Shown one piece after another: positions 9,182-17,571 of a stretch of 64,000 nt of DNA; the first letter of the stretch is position 1, and each line of letters starts with the position of its first letter. The notes under the pieces were generated by a model. It had not been told where the DNA came from. It ran no database searches and worked only from the letters and a program-made list of their open reading frames with translations. Origin of the DNA: Paracoccus limosus. Its GTDB lineage: Bacteria > Pseudomonadota > Alphaproteobacteria > Rhodobacterales > Rhodobacteraceae. Location of the stretch: the NCBI RefSeq assembly GCF_009711185.1, contig NZ_WMIF01000007.1:62001-126000 (forward strand), read 5' to 3'. The position numbers and the translations under genes were made by a program.

Positions 9182-9205
9182 TCCCGGGCCGGGAATGGCC
9201 CGGGA
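9182..9205 (-). terminator. Hairpin between the MhqO- and MhqD-like genes
   Basis: Perfect 9-bp stem (TCCCGGGCC / GGCCCGGGA) with a six-base loop and no T-tract. It could stabilise or attenuate the mRNA between the first gene and the rest of the operon. Confidence 0.45.
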
Positions 9206-9267
9206 TCGGCATGTCGCAGCCCTGCCGGGCGCGGAGATCGCTGGCGGCCCTGCCGGGCGCGCGGGGA

Positions 9268-10200
9268 TCAGTTGCCCAGCGGCACCAGCCCCTGCTCGAT
9301 GCGCTGGCGCAGCGGCTCATAGCGCGAAGGCAGCTTCAGCGCCTGACCCAGATGCGCGGTATCCTCGTCACGGTCAAAGCCGGGCTCGTTGGTCGCGATC
9401 TCGAACAGGACGCCGCCGGGGGTGCGGAAATAGATCGCCCAGAAATAATCGCGGTCGATCACCGGCGTGACCTGATAGCCGGTATCCATTAGCGCCTTGC
9501 GCACCTCAAGCTGCGCGGCCCGGTCGGGCACGGCAAAGGCGATGTGATGCACCGAACCGGCGCCCTGACGGGCAAACGGCGTCTGCGGCAGCGCCTCAAG
9601 GTCGATGGTATCGGCGCCATTGCCGCCGGGGATGACAAAGCGGGTGACATTGCCCTCGGTCTCGGCGGGCTGATAGCCCATGAAGCCCAGCAGTTCGGCC
9701 GTGGCCGCCGTGTCATGCAGCCGCATCCGCGCACCGCTGAAGCCACGGATCGCCGCCTGTTCGGAAACGCCGCCGCCGGTCCATGCCGCGCGCGCGTCGC
9801 CGTCGATCTCGATCAGCGAAAAGCCGTCGCCATCCGGGCCCTGAAATTTCAGCCGGTCGGCGCCAAAGACCTTGTCGGCTTCCAGCCCCATGACGCCTTT
9901 CGCCCCCAGCCGGTCCTTCCAGAAGGCCAGCGCGCCCTTGGGCACCGAAAACTGGGTCTCGCCGACCTCGCCGACGCCGGGACGGCCGGGCATCATATGC
10001 GGGAAGGGGAAATAGGTCATCACCGTGCCGGGCGTGCCCTGCTCATCGCCGTAATACAGGTGATAGACGCTGGGCTCGTCGAAGTTGACGGTTTTCTTGA
10101 CGCGGCGCAGGCCCAGCGTGTCGGCGAAGAACGCGTTGTTCTGCGGGGCGTCGGCCGCCATCGAGGTGACGTGGTGCAGGCCTTTGATCTGGTCGAGCAT
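9268..10200 (-). CDS. MhqO-like ring-cleaving dioxygenase (VOC family)
   Basis: Protein of 310 residues made of two glyoxalase/VOC modules. The first starts with IKGLHHVTSMAADAPQNNAFFADTLGLRRVKKTVNFD, a hallmark of the MhqO/YkcA group; the second contains GSVHHIAFAVPDRAAQLEVR and ends with FRTPGGVLFEIATNEPGF. The His of GLHHVT, His of VHHIAF and Glu of LFEIAT are the expected iron ligands. In Bacillus this family opens hydroquinone rings in quinone stress. It is the first gene of a nine-gene run and is divergent from a LysR gene with a palindrome in between. Confidence 0.9.
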   Translation of the reverse strand: MLDQIKGLHHVTSMAADAPQNNAFFADTLGLRRVKKTVNFDEPSVYHLYYGDEQGTPGTVMTYFPFPHMMPGRPGVGEVGETQFSVPKGALAFWKDRLGAKGVMGLEADKVFGADRLKFQGPDGDGFSLIEIDGDARAAWTGGGVSEQAAIRGFSGARMRLHDTAATAELLGFMGYQPAETEGNVTRFVIPGGNGADTIDLEALPQTPFARQGAGSVHHIAFAVPDRAAQLEVRKALMDTGYQVTPVIDRDYFWAIYFRTPGGVLFEIATNEPGFDRDEDTAHLGQALKLPSRYEPLRQRIEQGLVPLGN

Positions 10201-10263
10201 GGCTTTTGCCTTTCTGTGTCTGGCCGCGAGACTTGCGGGTTGCCCTGAAGATAGCCCAGTTGA

Positions 10264-10279
10264 CTATTGATCAGAATAG
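10264..10279. promoter_or_regulatory. Candidate LysR operator in the mhqO-like/LysR divergent region
   Basis: Inverted repeat CTATT-N6-AATAG with a T-N11-A core, lying 64 bases from the dioxygenase start and 38 bases from the LysR start. The position and form suit a LysR-type activator site that controls both directions. Confidence 0.55.
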
Positions 10280-10316
10280 CCGGAAATATTTCGAATGAAT
10301 TGCGCAGGACGTAATA

Positions 10317-11222
10317 ATGGCCATCCAAGGGTTGAAGGCGCTGCGGACCTTTCTGCTGGCCGCCGAAAAGCGCAACTTTGCGCAGGTCGCGCGTGAGCTT
10401 GACACCACCCCCGCCTCGGTGACGCGCACCATCGCCGCGCTTGAGGAAGAACTGGGGGTGCAGCTTTTCGTGCGCACGACGCGGCAGGTGGCGCTGACCA
10501 CCGATGGCGCGGTCTATGCCGCGCGCATCGCCCCGGCCGTCAAGGCGCTGGACGAGGCGCGGCGCGAAATGCAGGACGCGCATAAATCCGACGAAGGCCG
10601 GCTGCGGATCAATTCGCCGATGTCCTTTGGCCAGCGCGTGCTGCCGCAGCTCCTGTCGGGCTTTCGCGACCTCTACCCCAGAATCGAGGTCGAGATTTCG
10701 CTGACCGACCAGTTTCTGGACATGGTCGAGGCCGATTTCGACCTCGCCATCCGCATTTCCGCGCCGCCCTCGGACAAGTTCACCATCTGGCGCAAGATCT
10801 GCGAGATCCGGCGCCTGCTGGTGGCCGCCCCCGGCAGCCCATGGGCCGGGGTCCGCCATCCCAACGAGCTGCCCGCCGATGCCTGTCTGGGCTACAGCAG
10901 CGAAAGCCGGCGCGAGACATGGCAGCTGGCCAATGGCGGCGTCAGCCTGACCATCTCGGCCGGGCGCGCGATCAGCGCCAACAATGGCGAGGTGCTGGCC
11001 AATGTCGCGGCGGATGGGGCGGGCGTGGCGCTGCTGCCGACCTTTATCGTGGCCGAGCATCTGCGCACCGGGCGGCTGGTGCCGATCCTGCCCGACTGGT
11101 GCCCGCCGCAGCTTTGGCTGACGCTGTATTACCCGCCCTATCAGAAGCTGCCGCCGCGCATCGCCACCTTTTCGGCCTTTTTCGAACGGCATATCCCGGC
11201 GCTGGTGACCTCGATCCAATAG
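10317..11222 (+). CDS. LysR family transcriptional regulator
   Basis: Regulator of 301 residues. The N-terminal winged helix-turn-helix is clear (LRTFLLAAEKRNFAQVARELDTTPASVTRTIAALEEELGVQLFVRTTRQVALT). The C-terminal effector domain begins around residue 90 (EGRLRINSPMSFGQRVLPQLLSGF). It is divergent from the MhqO-like operon with 116 bases between the starts, the classic LysR arrangement, so it probably controls that operon in response to an aromatic or quinone signal. The effector is not deducible. Confidence 0.93.
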   Translation: MAIQGLKALRTFLLAAEKRNFAQVARELDTTPASVTRTIAALEEELGVQLFVRTTRQVALTTDGAVYAARIAPAVKALDEARREMQDAHKSDEGRLRINSPMSFGQRVLPQLLSGFRDLYPRIEVEISLTDQFLDMVEADFDLAIRISAPPSDKFTIWRKICEIRRLLVAAPGSPWAGVRHPNELPADACLGYSSESRRETWQLANGGVSLTISAGRAISANNGEVLANVAADGAGVALLPTFIVAEHLRTGRLVPILPDWCPPQLWLTLYYPPYQKLPPRIATFSAFFERHIPALVTSIQ

Positions 11223-11278
11223 TGGGGTCAGCGGCGCGGCCATGGACAGGCCCGGCGCCGCCGCCTATCCTCTGCGCC

Positions 11279-11626
11279 ATGCTGTGCCGCCTCATCACCT
11301 TCATGACGATCCTGTGCCTGTGGATGGCGCCCGGCATTGCCGCGGACCATGCCATGGCCGCACCGATGGCCATGGCGGCCCATGACGCCCCGCATCATAT
11401 CGCCCAGGACGGCACCGGCTGCACCTGCCCCGAGCAGGGCGGCTGCGCCAAGCAGGCGGCGGCCTGCGCATGGGCCTGCGCCGGCATCGCCGTGATGCAG
11501 CCGCAGCCAGCTGCCGCGCGCGGCACCCCGGTGCCGCGCCTGATGCACACCGCCCACGCCGGCGCGACGGCCAGCGGCCGCACACCTGCTCCCTCGGCCC
11601 GTCCCCCCGATCCGTCCGTCGTCTGA
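11279..11626 (+). CDS. Small exported Cys/His/Met-rich protein
   Basis: I do not recognise a named family. The 115-residue protein starts with a signal-like segment (LITFMTILCLWMAPGIAADHA) and then carries a region rich in Met, His and Cys (APMAMAAHDAPHH, GCTCPEQGGC, AACAWACAGIAVM), ending in a proline/alanine-rich tail. The composition suggests periplasmic copper binding, and the multicopper oxidase gene starts 68 bases downstream on the same strand. The start at 11279 is chosen because the hydrophobic signal follows it directly. The ribosome site is weak, so the exact start is uncertain. Confidence 0.6.
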   Translation: MLCRLITFMTILCLWMAPGIAADHAMAAPMAMAAHDAPHHIAQDGTGCTCPEQGGCAKQAAACAWACAGIAVMQPQPAAARGTPVPRLMHTAHAGATASGRTPAPSARPPDPSVV

Positions 11627-11694
11627 ACCCGCGCCTTGCGACGCGAATCCCCTAGGATTTCGGACCGGGGCTCTGACCCCGACAGGAGACGGAC

Positions 11695-13176
11695 ATGACC
11701 AGATTCACCCGCCGCGGCCTCATGGCTGCGGGCGCTGCCGCTGCGACGGTGGCGATGTTGCCGCGCAGCGGCACGGCGCAACACGCCCCGGCCATGGCGC
11801 TGCGCGCCACCAGCCGGACGCTCGACATCGACGGCAAGGCCGCCACGGTCTGGGGCCTTTCCGGCCCATCCGGCCCCGGGCTGGTGCTGGCGCCCGGCCA
11901 GCGCTTTCGCGTCGATCTCAGCAACGACCTGCCCGAGCCGACGCTGATCCACTGGCACGGCCAGATCCCGCCCAACGATCAGGACGGCGTGCCCGACCTG
12001 CCGCGCCCGCTGCTGCAACCGGGCCAGACGCGCAGCTATGATTACGCGCCGCTGCCGGGCACCTATTGGATGCACGCCCATATCCCGCTGCAGGAAATGC
12101 GGCTGCTGGCTGCGCCGCTGATCGTGCACGCCCCCGAGGATGCCGCCGCCGACCGGCAAGAGGTGGTGATGTTCCTGCATGATTTCTCGTTCCGCAGCCC
12201 CGAAGAGGTGATGGCCAGCATCACCGGCGCCGCCCCCGCCGGGCATGGCGCGATCGGCCATGACATGATGGCGATGGGCGACAGGTCAGCGGGCGAAAAG
12301 ACGATGCCGATGCCGGGCATGTCCATGCAGTGGATGGGCGACATGCCCGGCATGTCCGGCATGGCGATGGATCTCAACGATTACGACTGGGACGCCTATC
12401 TGGCCAATGACCGCACACTCTCGGACCCCGAGGCGGTGGCGGTCGACAAGGGCGGGCGCGTCCGGCTGCAGATCATCAATGCCTCGGCGGCGACGGTGTT
12501 CTGGATCGACACCGGCGCGCTGCCTGCGCGGCTGGTCGCGGTCGATGGTCAGGGGATCGAGCCCATTGCCGGCACCCGTTTCGGCATCGCCATGGCGCAG
12601 CGGCTGGATCTGGACCTGGATCTGGCCGGCGCCGGGGCATGGCCGATCCTTGCCCTGCGCGAAGGCGCACGCGAACGCACCGGCCTGATCCTTGCCACGC
12701 CGGGGGCGCAGGTGGCGCGGCTTGCACCCATGGGCGAGGCCCCTGCCCCGGCCTTCGACATCGATCTGGCGCAGGAATCGCGTCTAGTCGCGCGGGCGCC
12801 GCTGGCCGTTCGCGCCCCCGACCGCAGCCATATGGTGATGCTCGGCGGCACCATGCAACCCTATTTGTGGACCATCGACGGGCGGACATGGGCCGATCAC
12901 CTGCCGCTTCAGGCGCGCTCGGGCGAGCGGGTCGAGATCATGTTCCACAACATGTCGATGATGGCGCATCCGATGCATCTGCACGGCCACAGCTTTCAGG
13001 TGGTCGCGCTGAACGGGCGGCGCATTGCCGGCGCCCGGCGCGACACCGTGCTGGTGCCGCCGATGATGTCAGTCACCGTCGCGCTGGATGCCGGAGAGGC
13101 GGCACGCTGGATGCTGCATTGCCATCACATGCCGCATCTGCAGACCGGCATGATGACGGAACTGGCGATCTCATGA
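11695..13176 (+). CDS. Tat-exported multicopper oxidase
   Basis: Periplasmic oxidase of 493 residues related to CueO/CopA. It has a twin-arginine signal (RFTRRGLMAAGAAAATVAM). Copper ligands are visible in three domains: HWHG at residues 86-89, HAH at 127-129, HPMHLHGHSF and the C-terminal HCHHMPHLQTGMM, giving the type 1, 2 and 3 centres. A methionine-rich loop at about residues 185-225 (MPMPGMSMQWMGDMPGMSGMAM) is typical of cuprous oxidases. It likely oxidises Cu(I) in copper tolerance. AGGAG precedes the ATG by 7 bases. The Cys/His/Met-rich small protein upstream is the likely partner. Confidence 0.92.
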   Translation: MTRFTRRGLMAAGAAAATVAMLPRSGTAQHAPAMALRATSRTLDIDGKAATVWGLSGPSGPGLVLAPGQRFRVDLSNDLPEPTLIHWHGQIPPNDQDGVPDLPRPLLQPGQTRSYDYAPLPGTYWMHAHIPLQEMRLLAAPLIVHAPEDAAADRQEVVMFLHDFSFRSPEEVMASITGAAPAGHGAIGHDMMAMGDRSAGEKTMPMPGMSMQWMGDMPGMSGMAMDLNDYDWDAYLANDRTLSDPEAVAVDKGGRVRLQIINASAATVFWIDTGALPARLVAVDGQGIEPIAGTRFGIAMAQRLDLDLDLAGAGAWPILALREGARERTGLILATPGAQVARLAPMGEAPAPAFDIDLAQESRLVARAPLAVRAPDRSHMVMLGGTMQPYLWTIDGRTWADHLPLQARSGERVEIMFHNMSMMAHPMHLHGHSFQVVALNGRRIAGARRDTVLVPPMMSVTVALDAGEAARWMLHCHHMPHLQTGMMTELAIS

Positions 13177-13184
13177 CCCGGCAT

Positions 13185-13209
13185 GGCGGGCCTTGCGCAA
13201 AGGCCCGCC
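13185..13209. terminator. Bidirectional hairpin between multicopper oxidase and MFS genes
   Basis: A 10-bp stem (GGCGGGCCTT / AAGGCCCGCC) with a five-base loop fills the gap between the two convergent genes. T-tracts are short on both sides. Confidence 0.7.
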
Positions 13210-14574
13210 TTAGCCCCGCGCGCCGGGCCGCACCGTCATCCAGATCACGCCGGCCGCGGCCAGCGCCGCGGCCATCGCCCCCGCCATGGCCGGCGCGATG
13301 CCCGAAAGCCCCGCGGCCGAGGGCTCGATCATGCCGCTGAGCGCGGTAAAGCCCAGCAGCACCCCCGAGAACCGCGCCGTGGTGCTGATCCCCGAGGCCA
13401 GCCCGGTGCTGCCCGGCGGCATGGTCATCATGATCGCCTTTTGCGTCTCGCCGTTCATCGCCCCGGCGCCGGCGCCGATGACGAACAGCGCCGCAAAGAA
13501 CAGCGGCCCGCCGGCCAGAGCCGCCGCCGCCGCCGTGCCAAGGGCGATGGTCGCAAGCCCCGCCAGCAGCATCCACCAGACCCCGATCCGCTGCGAGATC
13601 TGTGCCCCGACGCGCGGAAAGATCAGCATGGCCGAGGTAAAGGGCAGCATCAGCACGCCGATCTGCAAGGGCGTCGCCCCGGCCAGCACCCGCATCCCGA
13701 TCGGCAATAACGAGGCCATCACCTGCGCGGTCGCGGCATAGGCGAACATCGCCATGACCGCGCCGACGACGCGGCGCTGACGATAAAGCGGGGTAACCCC
13801 CACCCCGGCCCGCCGCCCGCGCAGCCGCAGGACCAGCCCGGCCAGCGCCAGCGCCCCCAGCGCGCCCGCTGCCAGCACCTGAACATCGGCCCAGCCCGCC
13901 GACGAGGCCGCGATCAGCATCCATGTGCCGCAAAACATCGCCACCGCGAAGCTGAGGATCGCGACGGCATCCGGCGCCTCGCGGTCCAGATCGGCCGATT
14001 CCGTCGCCAGCGACCGGATCGCCAGCCCCAGCCCCAGACAGATCGGCACGTTCAGCAAAAACACCCCGCGCCAGCCGGAAAAATGCAGGATCAACCCGCC
14101 CAGCACCGGCGCCACCACCATGGTCAGCCCCATGATCGTGCCCCACAGCATCCATGCGCGGGCACGGGCCTGCGGCTCGGGGAAACGCTGGCCGATCAGC
14201 GCCAGCGCCGAGGCCAGAACGAACCCCATGGCCACGCCCTGCGCCGCGCGCGCCCAGACCAGCCAGCCAAGGCCGGGGGCCGCGCCCGCCATCAGCGAGG
14301 TCAGCGCCAGCGCGGCCAGCCCCCGGATCAGCACCCGCCTGCGCCCGCACAGGTCGGAAATCGCCCCCGCCGGCAGCAGGCTGGTGGCGAAGCCCAGAAA
14401 GAACGCGCTGATCAGCCAGCGCGTGCCGGTGGGGCCGGTGCGCAAGGCCTCGGCGATCACCGGGCTCGCCAGCGCCATGACATTGGTATCCAGAAGCGAC
14501 ATCGCGCAGCACAGCGACGCCGCGATCAACAGGCCCTGATCCTGCGCCCGCGCAGGGACGGATCCGGCGCTCAC
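13210..14574 (-). CDS. MFS drug efflux pump (DHA2/EmrB-like)
   Basis: Inner-membrane transporter of 454 residues. Family marks are the early MSLLDTNVMALASPVIAEAL (antiporter motif D1 form), WLISAFFLGFATSLLPAGAISDLCGRRRVL (motif A) and a long series of hydrophobic helices. The GTG at 14574 is chosen: it overlaps the stop of the DUF2474 gene in a GTGA overlap, which couples translation to the cyd operon; an internal ATG some 26 codons later is the alternative. Linkage of a pump to a cyanide-insensitive bd oxidase is notable. The exported compound is unknown. Confidence 0.85.
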   Translation of the reverse strand: MSAGSVPARAQDQGLLIAASLCCAMSLLDTNVMALASPVIAEALRTGPTGTRWLISAFFLGFATSLLPAGAISDLCGRRRVLIRGLAALALTSLMAGAAPGLGWLVWARAAQGVAMGFVLASALALIGQRFPEPQARARAWMLWGTIMGLTMVVAPVLGGLILHFSGWRGVFLLNVPICLGLGLAIRSLATESADLDREAPDAVAILSFAVAMFCGTWMLIAASSAGWADVQVLAAGALGALALAGLVLRLRGRRAGVGVTPLYRQRRVVGAVMAMFAYAATAQVMASLLPIGMRVLAGATPLQIGVLMLPFTSAMLIFPRVGAQISQRIGVWWMLLAGLATIALGTAAAAALAGGPLFFAALFVIGAGAGAMNGETQKAIMMTMPPGSTGLASGISTTARFSGVLLGFTALSGMIEPSAAGLSGIAPAMAGAMAAALAAAGVIWMTVRPGARG

Positions 14575-14729
14575 GCGGTCAGCCCCGCCAGTTGCATCAC
14601 CAGCCGAAAGCCCAATGCGACCACACCCAGGCCGATAACGCTCAGCGCCCAGATCAGCGCCATCCAGCCCAGCCGGCTGCCCAGCGATCCTGGCGCCCGG
14701 CTGGTCATCTCCATACGGACAAGTCTCAT
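14571..14729 (-). CDS. DUF2474 small membrane protein of the bd oxidase
   Basis: A 52-residue single-helix protein: a short basic start (MRLVRMEMTSRAPGSLGSRL), then LGWMALIWALSVIGLGVVALG, FRLVMQLAGL. The LGW..IW..SV pattern matches DUF2474, a family encoded after cyanide-insensitive bd oxidase genes and comparable in role to CydX. The ATG shares a base with the cydB stop (TGATG) and the stop overlaps the GTG of the MFS gene, so it is locked in the operon. Two internal ATGs (codons 6 and 8) are possible starts. Confidence 0.87.
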   Translation of the reverse strand: MRLVRMEMTSRAPGSLGSRLGWMALIWALSVIGLGVVALGFRLVMQLAGLTA

Positions 14730-15739
14730 CAGTGATACCCCTCACCGGCGCGGACCTTGCCGCGGAACACGTAATAGGACCATGCGGTATAGGCCAGGAT
14801 CACCGGGATGATCAGCAGCGCCCCGACCAGAGCAAAGCCCAGGCTTTGCGGCGGCGCGGCCGCCTCGCGGATGGTGATGCCGGGCGGGATGATGTTGGGC
14901 CACATGCTGATGCCCAGACCGGAATAGCCCAGAAACAGCAGCACCAGCGCCAGCATGAACGGCGTCACCCCCGGATTGCCGCCGCGCAGCGCCCGCAAAA
15001 GCAGCCCGGCAGTCAGCACCACCAGCAGCGGCACCGGAGCAAAGAACAGCAGGTTCGGCAGGCTGAACCAGCGCGCCGCCACCTCGGGATGGCTCAGCGG
15101 CGTCCACAGGCTGACCACCGCGATCACCCCCAGCAGGGTCAGCAGCACCGGCCGCGCCAGCGCCACCATGCGGTCATGCAGCGCGCCCTCGGTCTTGATG
15201 ATCAGCCATGTCGCGCCAAGCAGCGCATAGGCCACCAAAAGCCCCAGCCCGGTGAACACGCTGAACGGCGTCAGCCAGTCCATCGGACCGCCCAGAAAGC
15301 GCGCGCCCTCGGCCGGAATGCCGTTCATGAAGGCACCCAGCGACGCGCCCTGGAAAAAGGTCGCGACCATCGAGCCCACCATGAAGGCGCGGTCCCAGAA
15401 CGGCTTGTGGTTCTCGTCGGCCTTGAAGCGGAACTCAAAGGCGACGCCACGCCAGATCAGCCCCAGAAGCATCAGTGCCAGCGGGATATACAGTGCCGAC
15501 AGCACCACCGCATAGGCCAGCGGAAAGGCCGCCATCAGCCCGGCACCGCCCAGCACCAGCCATGTCTCGTTGCCGTCCCAGACCGGGGCGACGGTATTGA
15601 CCATCACGTCGCGGTCGTGACGCCCCGGCACAAAGGGAAACAGGATCCCCAGCCCAAGGTCAAAACCGTCCATGATCACATACATCATCAGGCCAAAGGC
15701 GATGATCACCGTCCAGACGACGGGCAGGTCGATCCCCAT
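14729..15739 (-). CDS. cydB: Cytochrome bd quinol oxidase subunit II
   Basis: Inner-membrane protein of 336 residues, of normal family length. The start region LPVVWTVIIAFGLMMYVIMDGFDLGLGILFPFV and the following WDGNETWLVLGGAGLMAAFPLAYAV are diagnostic for CydB/CioB. It pairs with subunit I to oxidise quinol and reduce oxygen to water without proton pumping. It begins 2 bases after the stop of the subunit I gene. A DUF2474 gene follows with a one-base overlap. Confidence 0.96.
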   Translation of the reverse strand: MGIDLPVVWTVIIAFGLMMYVIMDGFDLGLGILFPFVPGRHDRDVMVNTVAPVWDGNETWLVLGGAGLMAAFPLAYAVVLSALYIPLALMLLGLIWRGVAFEFRFKADENHKPFWDRAFMVGSMVATFFQGASLGAFMNGIPAEGARFLGGPMDWLTPFSVFTGLGLLVAYALLGATWLIIKTEGALHDRMVALARPVLLTLLGVIAVVSLWTPLSHPEVAARWFSLPNLLFFAPVPLLVVLTAGLLLRALRGGNPGVTPFMLALVLLFLGYSGLGISMWPNIIPPGITIREAAAPPQSLGFALVGALLIIPVILAYTAWSYYVFRGKVRAGEGYH

Positions 15740-15741
15740 GT

Positions 15742-17157
15742 TCAGATCTCCTTCAGGCCGGGCGCCGCCGAAAGCGGTCGGGCCGGGCGCGGCGCCGGGG
15801 CGCCATGATCGGCGGCATCGGTCCCGGGATCGGGCTCGCCCGCCTCGGGGCCCTTGCCGACCAGCCGCAGCATATAGCGCGTTCCCACGCCAAAGACGGC
15901 CAGATAGGTGACGACAAAGACCAAAAGTGTCACGCTCATCGTCAGGGCCGAATGGCCCGACACCGCGTCGCGGGTGCGCATGACGCCATTGACGACCCAG
16001 GGCTGGCGGCCGATCTCGGTCGTGTACCAGCCGGCCAGCAGCGCGATCAGCCCGGCCGGCCCCATGACGGTGGCAAAGCGCAGGAACAGCCCGCGATCAT
16101 ACAGCCGGCCGCGCCAGCGCCGCCACGCCGCCCACAGGCCCAGCGTCACCATCAGCATGCCGAGGCCAACCATGATGCGGAAGGTCCAGAACACCACGGC
16201 GACCGGCGGGCGATCCTCGGGGGCGAAGTCCTTCAGCGCCGGATATTGACCCTTGAGGCTGTGGGTCAGGATCAGGCTGGACAGGTTCGGGATCTCGACC
16301 TTCCAGCGCGTGGTCTCGGCCTTGGCATCGGGCCAGCCGAACAGCACCAGCGGCACGCCCTCGCCGGGGGTGTTCTGCCAATGCCCCTCCATCGCCGCAA
16401 TCTTGGCGGGCTGATGCTTCAGCGTATTCAGCCCGTGCTGATCGCCGATCGCGACCTGCAAGGGCGCCACCGCCAGCAGCATCCACATCGCCATGGACAG
16501 CATCCGCCGCACCATGGCGTTGTCATTGCCGCGCAGCAGATGCCAGGCCCCGGCCGCACCGACAAACAGCGCGGTCGACAGATAGGCCGCCGTCACCATA
16601 TGCGCCAGCCGATAGGGGAAGGACGGGTTAAAGATCACCGCCAGCCAATCCACCGGCACCACGACGCCATTGACGATTTCATAGCCCTGCGGCGTGTGCA
16701 TCCAGCTGTTCGAGGCCAGAATCCACGTGGCCGAGATCATGGTGCCGATGGCGACCATCACCGTCGCCAGACAGTGCAGCCCCGGCCCGACCCGGTTCCA
16801 GCCAAACAGCATCACGCCCAGAAACCCCGCCTCGAGGAAAAAGGCGGTCAGCACCTCATAGGCCAGCAGCGGCCCGGTGATCGACCCGGCAAAGGCGGAA
16901 AAATAGCTCCAGTTGGTGCCGAACTGATAGGCCATGACCAGCCCCGAGACGACGCCCATGGCAAAGTTCACGGCAAAGATCTTGGACCAGAAATGGTAAA
17001 GATCGCGATAGACCGGGTCCTTGCGCCACAGCCACAGGATTTCAAGCACGGCCAGATAGCTGGCAAGGCCAATGGTGATCGCCGGATAGACGATGTGAAA
17101 GGAAATCGTAAAGCCGAACTGGATGCGCGCCAGTTCCAGCGCGGTCAGGCCGAACAT
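15742..17157 (-). CDS. cydA: Cytochrome bd quinol oxidase subunit I, cyanide-insensitive type
   Basis: Inner-membrane haem protein of 471 residues. It starts with ELARIQFGFTISFHIVYPAITIGLASYLAVLE, holding the conserved histidine ligand. The quinol site follows, with a short Q-loop, and the GWYTTEIGRQPWVV block is present. The short Q-loop and length place it with CioA-type (cyanide-insensitive) oxidases rather than E. coli CydA. Such enzymes serve under low oxygen or respiratory inhibition, including nitric oxide, which fits a denitrifier. It is the first gene of the four-gene operon cydA-cydB-DUF2474-MFS. Confidence 0.95.
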   Translation of the reverse strand: MFGLTALELARIQFGFTISFHIVYPAITIGLASYLAVLEILWLWRKDPVYRDLYHFWSKIFAVNFAMGVVSGLVMAYQFGTNWSYFSAFAGSITGPLLAYEVLTAFFLEAGFLGVMLFGWNRVGPGLHCLATVMVAIGTMISATWILASNSWMHTPQGYEIVNGVVVPVDWLAVIFNPSFPYRLAHMVTAAYLSTALFVGAAGAWHLLRGNDNAMVRRMLSMAMWMLLAVAPLQVAIGDQHGLNTLKHQPAKIAAMEGHWQNTPGEGVPLVLFGWPDAKAETTRWKVEIPNLSSLILTHSLKGQYPALKDFAPEDRPPVAVVFWTFRIMVGLGMLMVTLGLWAAWRRWRGRLYDRGLFLRFATVMGPAGLIALLAGWYTTEIGRQPWVVNGVMRTRDAVSGHSALTMSVTLLVFVVTYLAVFGVGTRYMLRLVGKGPEAGEPDPGTDAADHGAPAPRPARPLSAAPGLKEI

Positions 17158-17571
17158 GGCGCAACTCCTTGTGGCCGGATGTGAGGCTGCGGCGCGCGCG
17201 GACCGGGGGCGACACGCCCGGCCCGGCCGGCCCCGCTGCAGGGGATGAGATGCTCCATGATGGCTCCCGACTCGAAATCTTTTGCTGTCGTCCCATTAAT
17301 TGCATGGATCGTGTCTGCATTCAATTTACAAGTTGTCGCAGGCCCCGGGCAGGGAAGCCGGTTGCCACCCCGGCGGACACGGCTTGGTAAAGCCCAGCTT
17401 GCCGCCTGCGCCGCCGCGTTACGGTTCCCACCCGACAGCCGACGACAAACCGTCCGCGATCATGCCAGAATTATATGGATACAATTTTCTTCCATTTTTG
17501 CCATCAATATGCTAGGCAAACCCGGATCGGCCCGCAGCCGCATGACGCATAACGATTCGAAAGGCAGGACG
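17158..17571. other. Divergent intergenic region, cydA / DUF983 gene
   Basis: About 410 bases with a lower-GC middle part, no convincing gene. It must carry promoters for cydA (leftward) and the DUF983 gene (rightward). I looked for a TTGAT-N4-ATCAA FNR box and did not see a good one. Confidence 0.5.

Noticed and set aside
17158..17571. FNR or NNR box before cydA
   Set aside because: AT-rich parts contain TTGAT-like halves but no pair with correct spacing.
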